Positions 1 to 5,681 of a stretch of DNA of 5,681 bases are shown here, piece after piece. A program made the position numbers and the translations under genes. The first letter of the stretch is position 1. The number at the start of each line of letters is the position of its first letter. This stretch comes from CAKZSB01 sp964646405 (GTDB taxonomy: Bacteria; Pseudomonadota; Gammaproteobacteria; Granulosicoccales; Granulosicoccaceae): positions 1 through 5,681 of the forward strand of contig CAZYDV010000376.1 in NCBI GenBank assembly GCA_964646405.1, given 5' to 3'. The notes beneath the pieces were generated by a model. It was not told the DNA's origin and searched no databases. It saw only the letters and a list, made by a program, of their open reading frames with translations.

Positions 1-96
1 AACCGAGGCTAATTAATAATTGACGATTGCAGGGTCTTGCGTCAAGCTGACTCGTGCGCCGCAGCGAGCGTGCGCTGTGACATTAACTGAACACGC

Positions 97-103
97 GGAG
101 GGG
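97..103 (+). promoter_or_regulatory. Ribosome binding site of the solute-binding protein gene
   Basis: A GGAGGGG run ends two bases before the ATG at 106; its GGAG core lies five bases upstream. It is a strong Shine-Dalgarno match and supports this start. Bases 1-96 upstream hold no recognised gene. A TTGACG at 20-25 resembles a -35 box, but I see no good -10 at the right spacing, so no promoter is called. Confidence 0.7.
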
Positions 104-105
104 AT

Positions 106-1092
106 ATGAAACGAATACTGCGCCGGCTCGTGCTGGCACTGGCGGCAGGAACGGTAGTGACCTTGTCACAGGCCGGCCTGGCTGAAGGCTACCCGGAGAG
201 GCCCATTACCGTGGTGATTCCCTACGGACCGGGTGGTGCTGCGGATCTGTCGGCGCGTCTGCTGGCGGGTAGTGCGCCCAGTTATCTTGGCCAGCCGATA
301 CTGCCCGTCAACAAGACGGGTGCGGCGGGTGTAACCGGATCCAACTATGTCCTCAATGCGAAAAAAGACGGCTACACGCTGTTGTCCGCGCGCGTTGGCT
401 CGCAAATGGGTGTGCCGGCGATGAACAAAACCATCCCCTATGGATGGGACGATTTCACCATTATCGGTATGACCGAAATGAATCCGTTTGTGTTGATCGT
501 CGCCGCTGATTCCCCGTACCAGACGTTTGCCGATTTTGAAAAGGCCATCAAGGATGGCGCGGAGCTGACCTACTCTTCAGCGGGCGTCGGCACGTTGCTG
601 CACATTGCCACGGCAGTGATGTCGGATGCGATGGGCGCCGACATCGAAAAACTCACCCACGTACCCTACAAGGGCGGCGGCAAGGCGCGCACGGCGGTGG
701 TAAACGGTCAGGTGGATTTCTCCTGGGGCAATCTGTCGGCATCGATGGGTGCGCTGGAAGGCGGGCAGTTGCGGGCGCTGGCGGTGACCACGCAAGAGCG
801 TTTTGGCGCCATCCCCGATGTACCGACTGCGGCTGAAGTCGGCTATGACACGCTGGAAAAAATCATTGGCTGGAGTGCGGTTTACGGGCCCGCTGATCTG
901 CCGGAAGAGGTCGTTGCCAAATGGAGCGACACACTACAGCAGCTCAAAGATGATCGCGGCTGGCTCAGGCTGACCAAAGGGCTGGGCAATATCGTCAGCA
1001 TTCGCAGCCCCCAGGAGACTCGCGCATTCGTTGAAGAGCAGTACGGTGTGTTTGATGCTGCGCTCGAAAAGCTTGGCATGACCATCAAATAG
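106..1092 (+). CDS. TTT-family (Bug/TctC-type) periplasmic solute-binding protein
   Basis: A secreted binding protein that would capture a small, probably carboxylate-type, ligand in the periplasm for a tripartite tricarboxylate transporter. Residues 1-26 form a Sec signal peptide: basic KRILRR, a hydrophobic stretch of about 16 residues and a likely cut after GLA. The mature protein opens with the family hallmark YPERPITVVIPYGPGG (29-44), whose first loop contacts the ligand. Further family signatures are VPYKGGGKARTAVVNGQVD (186-204) and the ALAVTTQERFGAIPDVPT stretch (224-241). At 328 residues it is the usual full length. The ATG at 106 is chosen for its strong ribosome binding site and its position directly before the signal peptide. 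The TctA and TctB membrane genes are not adjacent downstream, so it is either an orphan binding protein, which is common in this family, or the end of an operon lying to the left. The ligand cannot be predicted. Confidence 0.93.
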   Translation: MKRILRRLVLALAAGTVVTLSQAGLAEGYPERPITVVIPYGPGGAADLSARLLAGSAPSYLGQPILPVNKTGAAGVTGSNYVLNAKKDGYTLLSARVGSQMGVPAMNKTIPYGWDDFTIIGMTEMNPFVLIVAADSPYQTFADFEKAIKDGAELTYSSAGVGTLLHIATAVMSDAMGADIEKLTHVPYKGGGKARTAVVNGQVDFSWGNLSASMGALEGGQLRALAVTTQERFGAIPDVPTAAEVGYDTLEKIIGWSAVYGPADLPEEVVAKWSDTLQQLKDDRGWLRLTKGLGNIVSIRSPQETRAFVEEQYGVFDAALEKLGMTIK

Positions 1093-1118
1093 CGATCGAA
1101 CAACTCGCTGATATCGCG

Positions 1119-1142
1119 CCGGCCAGCGCTCGCGCTGGCCGG
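1119..1142. terminator. GC-rich hairpin between convergent genes, probable bidirectional terminator
   Basis: CCGGCCAGCG at 1119-1128 pairs perfectly with CGCTGGCCGG at 1133-1142 around the loop CTCG, giving a 10-bp stem. It lies 26 bases after the stop of the binding-protein gene and 26 bases beyond the stop of the opposing ribbon-helix-helix gene, where a shared terminator is expected. The following bases on the + strand are only weakly T-rich (GATCAATT), so it is not a textbook intrinsic terminator. Confidence 0.55.
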
Positions 1143-1168
1143 GATCAATTAGCCGATAGCGACTGTTA

Positions 1169-1474
1169 TCAAGCGCTGTTTGCCATCTGTGGAGCAGTCA
1201 ACGTGGGCGCCTGACGGCCGCGTGACGTATAGATGCAGCAGGCCACGCGCAGAAACGACGCAAAGTTCTTCACTTCGCCGTTTTTCTCCAATAATTCCTC
1301 GTACAGCACGTTGATGAACCTGGGGGTGCTGACCGCCTCGGCGCCGGCCATCTCATCCAGCAATTGCCAGAATTCATTTTCGAGTCGAATACTGGTGACA
1401 CAGCCCTGTATCCGTATGGATCGCGACTCGGAGTCGTAGAGCGCCTCGTCGGCGCCTGTGTACAGATTGCACAT
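1169..1474 (-). CDS. Small ribbon-helix-helix domain protein, putative DNA-binding regulator
   Basis: A 101-residue protein matching, from memory of the family, the ribbon-helix-helix group of PF13467. Its members often begin MC..Y..AD..LY and carry a conserved RS.RI.G..TS.RLE..FW core. Here the N-terminus is MCNLYTGADEALYD, the strand that would form the DNA-contacting ribbon is about residues 19-31 (SIRIQGCVTSIRL), helix A follows at 32-45 (ENEFWQLLDEMAG) and helix B at about 51-63. A conserved C-terminal segment, NFASFLRVACCIY, spans 70-82. The tail after residue 85 is low in conservation. The ATG start fits the family N-terminus, with a modest GGGAA upstream. Such folds usually dimerise and bind operator DNA, but the regulatory targets of this family are not known to me. 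It is divergent from the glyoxalase gene, so the shared intergenic region is a candidate target. Function beyond fold is inference. Confidence 0.85.
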   Translation of the reverse strand: MCNLYTGADEALYDSESRSIRIQGCVTSIRLENEFWQLLDEMAGAEAVSTPRFINVLYEELLEKNGEVKNFASFLRVACCIYTSRGRQAPTLTAPQMANSA

Positions 1475-1531
1475 TTCGTGATTTCCCGTATTGACGCGCT
1501 TTCCAGCCTGCCCGCCGCGCGTCGTGCTCGC

Positions 1532-1549
1532 GTAGTAACTGCATACTAC
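1532..1549. promoter_or_regulatory. Palindrome in divergent intergenic region, possible operator
   Basis: GTAGTA (1532-1537) and TACTAC (1544-1549) are perfect inverted repeats separated by six bases. The site lies in the 132-base gap between the ribbon-helix-helix gene (starts at 1474, minus) and the glyoxalase gene (starts at 1607, plus). Dyad symmetry of this size suits a dimeric repressor, and a possible -10-like TAGTAT of the minus-strand gene overlaps it. The arms are short enough to arise by chance, so this is a weak call based mainly on position. Confidence 0.25.
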
Positions 1550-1606
1550 CTACATTTGGTGGGTTGTGCTTAGACTGTCTGCAGTCCCAAACGACAGCAG
1601 GTGGCA

Positions 1607-2002
1607 ATGAGCAAAATCATTCACATGATGGTTCGGGTGCTTGAGCTTGATCGTTCGATCCAGTTCTACCAAAAAGCCTTCGATTTGCAGATCTCTAAAC
1701 GGCTCGATTTCAGTGATTTCTCGCTGGTCTATCTGCGCAACGCAGACAACGATTTTGAAGTGGAACTGACCTGGAACCGCGAGCGCACGGAACCCTACGA
1801 TCTGGGCGATGGTTACGGCCATTTTGCCGTTTGTGTCGACGACCTTGAGGCCGAGCACAAACGCTTTACCGAAGAGGGATTGCAACCTCGGGATATGGTC
1901 AGTTTCGCACCTGACGGTGAGTTGATCGCGCGCTTCTTTTTTGTCGCCGATCCCGACGGTTATCAGATCGAGGTGCTGCAGCGACATGGGCACTATCAGT
2001 AG
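1607..2002 (+). CDS. gloA: Lactoylglutathione lyase-like VOC protein (glyoxalase I)
   Basis: A 131-residue protein of the vicinal oxygen chelate superfamily. Glyoxalase I converts the hemithioacetal of methylglyoxal and glutathione to S-lactoylglutathione in the cytoplasm. Aligned by eye with E. coli GloA (135 residues), all four metal ligands appear present: His6 (IIHMMVRV), Glu53 (VELTW), His72 (GYGHFAV) and Glu122 (DGYQIEV). The family pattern LDRSIQFYQKAFDL (14-27) and the C-terminal DPDGYQIEVLQ (115-125) are also clear. Two paralogous beta-alpha-beta-beta-beta modules fit the length. The ATG at 1607 is preferred to an in-frame GTG at 1601, because the family N-terminus begins just before the first ligand and an AGG at 1599-1601 gives five-base spacing. 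The central region differs from E. coli GloA, so a related VOC activity such as another isomerase or dioxygenase-like fold cannot be excluded. It is transcribed away from the ribbon-helix-helix gene, probably as a single gene. Confidence 0.85.
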   Translation: MSKIIHMMVRVLELDRSIQFYQKAFDLQISKRLDFSDFSLVYLRNADNDFEVELTWNRERTEPYDLGDGYGHFAVCVDDLEAEHKRFTEEGLQPRDMVSFAPDGELIARFFFVADPDGYQIEVLQRHGHYQ

Positions 2003-2055
2003 CCATCCCTCGCCCTGCGGGCATCAGGCAATCTGTCTGCAGTAAGGGGTGATAT

Positions 2056-2075
2056 CCCGCCGGCCGATCGGCGGG
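2056..2075. repeat. GC-rich inverted repeat upstream of the dehydrogenase operon
   Basis: CCCGCCG (2056-2062) and CGGCGGG (2069-2075) form a perfect 7-bp stem with a six-base loop. It lies 54 bases after the glyoxalase stop and 66 bases before the small-subunit start. It could terminate the glyoxalase transcript, although no T-run follows, or it could act in the leader of the dehydrogenase operon. A smaller hairpin, GCCC-TGC-GGGC, sits at 2012-2022. The rest of the 2003-2141 gap shows no gene or clear promoter. Confidence 0.4.
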
Positions 2076-2129
2076 TGAGTGGTGAGCCGGATGCCGTGTG
2101 CCTGGGTGTTCGGTGCAAATCCAATTACC

Positions 2130-2134
2130 GGAGG
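2130..2134 (+). promoter_or_regulatory. Ribosome binding site of the small dehydrogenase subunit
   Basis: A perfect GGAGG lies seven bases before the ATG at 2142. It decides the start: the reading frame is open further upstream to a GTG at 2079, but that would add 21 residues ahead of the Tat signal and lacks a comparable site. Confidence 0.8.
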
Positions 2135-2141
2135 AATAACA

Positions 2142-2699
2142 ATGCAACAAACTGTGGTGTTCAGCCGACGTAAATTTCTCAAATCCAGTACCGGGGTACT
2201 GGTCGGCAGCCTGGCGGTTAGCCTGGGTAGTGTATCAACGCCCGCGATTGGCGATACCTGGAAGCTTTCGCTCCAGGCGCTCGACAGCGACACCGGCAAG
2301 GCGCTGTTGAAGGTCGCCCGGCACATCTTTCCGCACGACACGCTGGATGATGCCGTCTACGCACTGGTGGTCAAGGATCTTGATGCCGCCGCGGCCGATG
2401 AGTCGGTCGCGAAGATGCTCACCGATGGGGTGACGCAATTGAACGATGCTGCTGGTGGCAACTGGCTCGACGCATCCGATGATGATCAACTCAAGCTTTT
2501 GAGCGCGCAGGTTGACGGGCCGATGTTCGGCAAGGTCAAGGGTACGGCGGTGGTATCGCTGTACAACAACGAGATGGCCTGGGAGCACTTTGGCTACGAG
2601 GGCGCCTCGTTCGACAAGGGCGGCTATATCAATCGCGGATTTCAGGATCTGGAGTGGCTGCCACAGCCCCCTGAATCTGCCAGCCCGCCAAAAGCCTAG
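2142..2699 (+). CDS. Gluconate 2-dehydrogenase subunit 3 family protein (Tat-exported small subunit)
   Basis: The 185-residue small (gamma) subunit of a membrane-associated or periplasmic FAD-dependent sugar/polyol dehydrogenase. Its N-terminus carries an exact twin-arginine motif, SRRKFLK (8-14), followed by a hydrophobic stretch (about 16-33) and a possible cleavage near residue 37. In this family the small subunit supplies the Tat signal that carries the folded catalytic subunit through the membrane and also stabilises it. Family features are LLKVARHIFPHDTLDD (after the signal) and the C-terminal block LYNNEMAWEHFGYEG then KGGYINRGFQDLEWLP, close to the end. Length and domain order are normal. 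The start is the ATG behind GGAGG at 2130-2134. The catalytic subunit gene begins 12 bases after the stop, so the two are almost certainly co-transcribed. The reaction itself is carried out by the partner, and its substrate is unknown. Confidence 0.9.
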   Translation: MQQTVVFSRRKFLKSSTGVLVGSLAVSLGSVSTPAIGDTWKLSLQALDSDTGKALLKVARHIFPHDTLDDAVYALVVKDLDAAAADESVAKMLTDGVTQLNDAAGGNWLDASDDDQLKLLSAQVDGPMFGKVKGTAVVSLYNNEMAWEHFGYEGASFDKGGYINRGFQDLEWLPQPPESASPPKA

Positions 2700-2703
2700 G
2701 AGA
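2698..2703 (+). promoter_or_regulatory. Ribosome binding site of the GMC subunit, overlapping the upstream stop
   Basis: AGGAGA begins inside the TAG stop codon of the small subunit and ends eight bases before the ATG at 2712. This arrangement favours coupled translation and balanced production of the two subunits. Confidence 0.7.
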
Positions 2704-2711
2704 CGAATAAG

Positions 2712-4280
2712 ATGGCAACAATAGATCTGAACGACGACTCGGCCGTAGTCGTAATCGGTTCCGGCGCCGGCGGTGGAACGCTGGCCAACGAGCTTTGCCA
2801 GAAAGGCATTAAAACGGTGTTGCTCGAAGCGGGCAGCATGGAGTCGACTGAATCCTTCGTGAACGATGAGTGGGCGGCATTTGGTCAGTTGTCGTGGCTC
2901 GATATGCGCACCACCTCCGGTGACTGGCGGGTGGCGAAAGATTTTCCGAATCTGCCGGCGTGGATCTGTAAGACGGTCGGCGGCAGCACCACACACTGGG
3001 CCGGTGCCAGCTTGCGAATTCAGGAGCATGAATTTAAAGCACTGACGCACTATGGCGAAATCGATGGCGCCACCCTGATGGACTGGCCGATCGGGCTTTC
3101 TGATCTGGAGCCCTACTACGCCAAAGCGGAAGACAAAATGGGTGTTACCCGTACCAACGGTATTCCCGGGCTGCCAGGCAACACCAACTTTATGGCGATG
3201 TATGCTGGGGCGACCAAGCTGGGCTATGAAAATTGTCACACCGGCAATATGGCGATCAACAGCCGGCCACGAAACGGCCGCACATCGTGCCAGCAACTGG
3301 GTTTTTGCTTTCAGGGCTGCAAAATGGGGGCGAAGTGGTCGACTCTGTATACAGAGATTCCCGAAGCCGACGCCACAGGCAATCTCGACTTACGTGCCGG
3401 CGCGCAGGTACTGCAGCTACAGCATGGTGATGATGGCAAGGTCAACGGCGTGCTCTACGCTGACAAAGACGGCAATCAGTCGCTGCAAAAAGCGCGCGTG
3501 GTTTGTGTCGCCGGCAACTCGATCGAAACACCGCGGTTGCTGTTGAATTCGGCATCATCCATGTACAGTGATGGTATGGCCAACTCGTCGGGGCAGGTCG
3601 GCAAGAATTACATGCGACATATGACGGGCTCGGTCTACGCGGCATTTGATAAACCCGTGCGGATGTGGCGCGGCACCACCATGGCCGGCATCATCACCGA
3701 TGAGAGTGGTCACGATACCTCGCGCGGCTTTGCCGGTGGCTACGAGATGGAGACCCTCTCACTCGGCTTGCCATTCATGGCGGCGTTTCTCGATCCGGGT
3801 GCCTGGGGCCGTGACTTCACTCGCAAGATGGATGAGTACCAGAACATGGCCGGTATGTGGCTGGTGGGAGAGGATATGCCGCAGGAGAGCAACGCGATCA
3901 CCTTGCACGAGTCTGAAAAAGATGCGTTTGGTATGCCGGTGCCGAACGTTGAATTCAGTGACCACCCGAACGATATCGCCATGCGCGAGCATGCGTTTAC
4001 GCAAGGCTCGGAAGTCTACATGGCCGCCGGTGCAAAAGAGGCCTATCGGGTACCGCCCTATCCATCGACGCACAATCTGGGTACGTGCCGCATGAGTGAA
4101 AAGGCGTCTGACGGTGTTTGCAATAAATGGGGACAGACTCATGACATTGCCAATCTGTTTATCTCGGATGGCAGTCAGTTCACCACCGGCGCGGCCGAGA
4201 ACCCAACGCTGACGATCGTGTCACTGGCGATCCGACAGGCGGATCAAATCGCCAAACTGATGACCGAAAAAGCGATTTAG
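2712..4280 (+). CDS. GMC-family FAD-dependent dehydrogenase, catalytic large subunit with probable Fe-S cluster
   Basis: A 522-residue flavoprotein that would oxidise an alcohol, sugar or sugar acid. The N-terminal Rossmann motif for FAD is VVVIGSGAGGG (12-22: G16, G18, G21), with the ribose-binding acidic residue Glu39 in LLEAG. KTVGGSTTHWAG (87-98) is the second FAD-contact region of GMC enzymes. C193-x5-C199-x3-C203 matches the cysteine spacing I recall for the 3Fe-4S site of Burkholderia FAD-glucose dehydrogenase alpha subunit. The C-terminal active site has His454 (STHNLGTCRM) and Asn497 (AAENPTLTI), followed by the FAD-binding SDGSQFTTG (485-493). There is no signal peptide, so export with the Tat-bearing small subunit just upstream is expected. 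Length is close to that of FAD-glucose dehydrogenase and shorter than typical gluconate dehydrogenase large subunits. The cytochrome c subunit is absent downstream. Glucose, gluconate, sorbitol or another polyol are all possible substrates, and none can be assigned. Confidence 0.92.
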   Translation: MATIDLNDDSAVVVIGSGAGGGTLANELCQKGIKTVLLEAGSMESTESFVNDEWAAFGQLSWLDMRTTSGDWRVAKDFPNLPAWICKTVGGSTTHWAGASLRIQEHEFKALTHYGEIDGATLMDWPIGLSDLEPYYAKAEDKMGVTRTNGIPGLPGNTNFMAMYAGATKLGYENCHTGNMAINSRPRNGRTSCQQLGFCFQGCKMGAKWSTLYTEIPEADATGNLDLRAGAQVLQLQHGDDGKVNGVLYADKDGNQSLQKARVVCVAGNSIETPRLLLNSASSMYSDGMANSSGQVGKNYMRHMTGSVYAAFDKPVRMWRGTTMAGIITDESGHDTSRGFAGGYEMETLSLGLPFMAAFLDPGAWGRDFTRKMDEYQNMAGMWLVGEDMPQESNAITLHESEKDAFGMPVPNVEFSDHPNDIAMREHAFTQGSEVYMAAGAKEAYRVPPYPSTHNLGTCRMSEKASDGVCNKWGQTHDIANLFISDGSQFTTGAAENPTLTIVSLAIRQADQIAKLMTEKAI

Positions 4281-4292
4281 TGTAATGCAATT

Positions 4293-4316
4293 GGCGGCCT
4301 GAATGTTCGGGCCGCC
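4293..4316. terminator. Hairpin between convergent genes, probable bidirectional terminator
   Basis: GGCGGCC (4293-4299) pairs with GGCCGCC (4310-4316). The stem extends inward by a T-G wobble, G-C and A-T pair, leaving a loop of about four bases. It sits 12 bases after the stop of the GMC gene and four bases beyond the stop of the opposing MFS gene. On the minus strand it is followed by AATTGCATT, a weak T-rich tail; on the plus strand there is no T-run. Confidence 0.6.
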
Positions 4317-4320
4317 GCAG

Positions 4321-5577
4321 TTAGACCGTTCTGCCAGATAATGTGCCGGGCAGTAGCGCGGCACCGATTGCCGCGATCAGGGCAGCGGCGGCAAAGATCA
4401 TGTATAGCAGCGTGAAACTGCCGGTGGCGTCGTACAGGCTTCCGGCAAATCGAACGGTCAGTCCGCCGACGCCCAGCGCCAGAACAAATCTCGCACCGTA
4501 GGCAAGCGATCGCCACCGGAACGGCGTGTAGCGCGCCACCAGCATGTTTTCGGCGGCGGCGAATGTGAGATTGAAACACAGCGCAAAAAAGAAAATGGTC
4601 ACCAGCGTCGTGCCGTTCAGTGATGTCAGCAGTAACAGCGGGGGCAGTGTCAGCAGACTGAAAATCAGATAAATCGCTTTGGCGCTGTATCGATCGGCAA
4701 GCCATCCGCCCGCCATACTGGCAAACGACGACAAGCCAATCGCAAGACCTGCGATGGCGCCCAGTTGCGTGTAGTTGCCGGCCAGCGCATCGCCAAGCCC
4801 ACCCTGAAAGAGCTTCGGCACCGTGTTCATCAGCCCGGTGTAGATCAGACCGTTGCAGGCCATGGTGACGAGCAGGATGTAGAACACGCGTCGGTATGAG
4901 CCCGGTTCTGCGGGTGGTTGCGGCGCGCGGTCGGTTTTGGCATCGGCAACATAGCCGCGCCGCCAGCAGATCAGCAGCGCAATACCCGTCATAATCGAGG
5001 CGATGCCAGGCAGCACAAACGCGGCGCGCCAACTGACAAGGTCAATCATCACACCGGTGAACAGCGGCGCCAGTGCCGAACCCAGGTTGCCGAACACGCC
5101 ATTGATGCCCAGCGTCAGGCCCTGCTTTTTTGCATGGGCCACCAGCCAGGCAATACCGACCGGGTGATAGATGGATGCGAACAGCCCCAGCGCCGTCAGG
5201 CCGATCAGTAACTCAGTGCGGTTGTTGGCAAGGCCTGTCAGCACGGTCGCGACACCCAGGCCGACGAAAAATATCACCAGCATGCCGACCTTGCTCCAGC
5301 GATCGGCAATCCAGCCGGCTGGTAGTGCGCAAAAGCCGTACAGAATCAGTCCCGGGCTCGCCAGGCCCAGCATCTCACCATAGGGGATATCGAAAACGCC
5401 GGGCAGAAACAATACGGCCGTGGCGTACAGAATCGTGAAGACGTGGGTGTAGAGATGGCCGGTATTGGCAAACACGATCGCCAGCCGTGAGGTGCGCGCG
5501 TCTGGCGCAGCGGAATCCGGGGCGCGAATGATAGGCAACAGTTGATCGCTATAGACGGTCTTGAGGTATTGTGCCAC
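4321..5577 (-). CDS. Major facilitator superfamily (MFS) transporter
   Basis: A 418-residue inner-membrane carrier with about 12 predicted hydrophobic helices arranged as two six-helix halves around a hydrophilic loop (about 205-230). Each half keeps the MFS loop 2-3 signature: GWIADRWSK at 88-96 and GWLADRYSAK at 291-300. SIYHPVGIAWL (135-145) in helix 4 resembles a motif of the fosmidomycin-resistance-like MFS group, but I would not assign a drug or substrate from this. The start is a GTG at 5575-5577: it is the first possible start after an in-frame stop, but no clear ribosome binding site precedes it. The first hydrophobic segment only begins near residue 31, so a shorter start at an internal CTG or TTG is conceivable. 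The gene is convergent with the dehydrogenase operon and hence separately transcribed. A role in moving the dehydrogenase substrate or product is possible but has no direct support. Confidence 0.9.
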   Translation of the reverse strand: MAQYLKTVYSDQLLPIIRAPDSAAPDARTSRLAIVFANTGHLYTHVFTILYATAVLFLPGVFDIPYGEMLGLASPGLILYGFCALPAGWIADRWSKVGMLVIFFVGLGVATVLTGLANNRTELLIGLTALGLFASIYHPVGIAWLVAHAKKQGLTLGINGVFGNLGSALAPLFTGVMIDLVSWRAAFVLPGIASIMTGIALLICWRRGYVADAKTDRAPQPPAEPGSYRRVFYILLVTMACNGLIYTGLMNTVPKLFQGGLGDALAGNYTQLGAIAGLAIGLSSFASMAGGWLADRYSAKAIYLIFSLLTLPPLLLLTSLNGTTLVTIFFFALCFNLTFAAAENMLVARYTPFRWRSLAYGARFVLALGVGGLTVRFAGSLYDATGSFTLLYMIFAAAALIAAIGAALLPGTLSGRTV

Positions 5578-5624
5578 TGGAGAGGTGTGTCGTCACAGGT
5601 GCGGGTGGTGTGTTGAAGTGGTGC

Positions 5625-5681
5625 CTCGCTGACGCGTCGGGTTACCACGGAGGTCGTCAGGAAACCCGATGCGTCAGCGAG
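5625..5681. repeat. Long near-perfect palindrome, REP-like extragenic element
   Basis: Positions 5625-5643 and 5663-5681 are inverted repeats of 19 bases with a single non-Watson-Crick position (G5636 opposite T5670, a wobble in RNA). They enclose a 19-base spacer. The arm CTCGCTGACGCGTCGGGTT contains the core GACGC(G/A)TCGGGTT. The element lies upstream of the MFS gene and is cut by the window edge, so the stem may be longer. Its length and position outside genes fit a REP-type element or small non-autonomous mobile repeat. From memory, similar CTCGCT-ACGCGTCGGGTT repeats are abundant in some Planctomycetes genomes. A terminator for a gene beyond the edge is the main alternative, but no T-run is seen. 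Confidence 0.6.

Noticed and set aside
20..48. Possible sigma-70 promoter with TTGACG at 20-25
   Set aside because: The bases at the proper -10 distance (CAAGCT at 43-48) are a poor match, so the promoter is not supported.
1573..1586. Short hairpin GACTG-TCTG-CAGTC upstream of the glyoxalase gene
   Set aside because: A 5-bp stem is too short to distinguish from chance, and it is not placed to block the ribosome binding site.
1550..1993. Open frame of 147 codons on the minus strand opposite the glyoxalase gene
   Set aside because: The plus-strand protein has all metal ligands and family motifs of glyoxalase I, while the minus frame has no recognisable features.
2235..3296. Long open frame of 353 codons on the minus strand, antisense to the dehydrogenase genes
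   Set aside because: It overlaps two clearly real genes on the other strand, shows no recognisable domain, and its composition is that of an opposite-strand shadow of GC-rich coding DNA.
4277..5032. Open frame of 251 codons on the minus strand in a second frame within the MFS gene
   Set aside because: Rich in Arg, Cys and His with no domain or membrane helices; it is an out-of-frame reading of the MFS gene, which has clear helices and paired MFS motifs.
5346..5648. Open frame of 100 codons on the minus strand running from the terminal palindrome into the MFS start region
   Set aside because: Its first residues are a translation of the palindrome arm and the rest is a shifted frame of the MFS gene; such reads through repeats often yield false small proteins.

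Overview
The window looks like an ordinary chromosomal stretch from a moderately GC-rich bacterium, most likely a Pseudomonadota. The main reasons are a Bug/TctC-type solute-binding protein, a small ribbon-helix-helix protein of the type that begins 'MC..Y..AD..LY' and a GloA-type glyoxalase. This is inferred from protein families only; no rRNA or other taxonomic marker is present.

Layout from left to right: (1) 106-1092 (+), a secreted solute-binding protein of the tripartite tricarboxylate transporter (TTT) type, with no TctA/TctB membrane partners visible. (2) 1119-1142, a strong GC hairpin between convergent genes. (3) 1169-1474 (-), a small ribbon-helix-helix protein. (4) 1475-1606, a divergent intergenic region holding a short palindrome. 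(5) 1607-2002 (+), a lactoylglutathione lyase-like VOC protein with all four metal ligands. (6) 2003-2141, an intergenic stretch with GC inverted repeats. (7) 2142-2699 and 2712-4280 (+), a tightly coupled pair: a Tat-exported small subunit of the gluconate 2-dehydrogenase subunit 3 family and a GMC flavoprotein dehydrogenase large subunit. (8) 4293-4316, a hairpin between convergent genes. (9) 4321-5577 (-), a 12-helix MFS transporter. (10) 5625-5681, a long near-perfect palindrome running to the window edge, which resembles a REP-type extragenic repeat.

The clearest functional unit is the two-gene dehydrogenase. The small subunit carries the twin-arginine signal and the large subunit has none, so the pair is probably folded together and exported to the periplasm. 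The large subunit has a FAD-binding Rossmann motif, a His/Asn pair of the GMC active site and a C-x5-C-x3-C cluster like the 3Fe-4S site of bacterial FAD-glucose dehydrogenases. The cytochrome c subunit that usually completes such complexes is not in the window. The oxidised substrate cannot be read from sequence. The binding protein and the MFS carrier fit a theme of small-molecule uptake and oxidation, but nothing here shows that they act on the same compound.

I found no RNA genes, CRISPR array, phage or transposase gene. I did not find a convincing undescribed system. The items most worth a second look are the terminal palindrome, the FeS-containing dehydrogenase without a cytochrome partner, and the ribbon-helix-helix/glyoxalase divergent pair.
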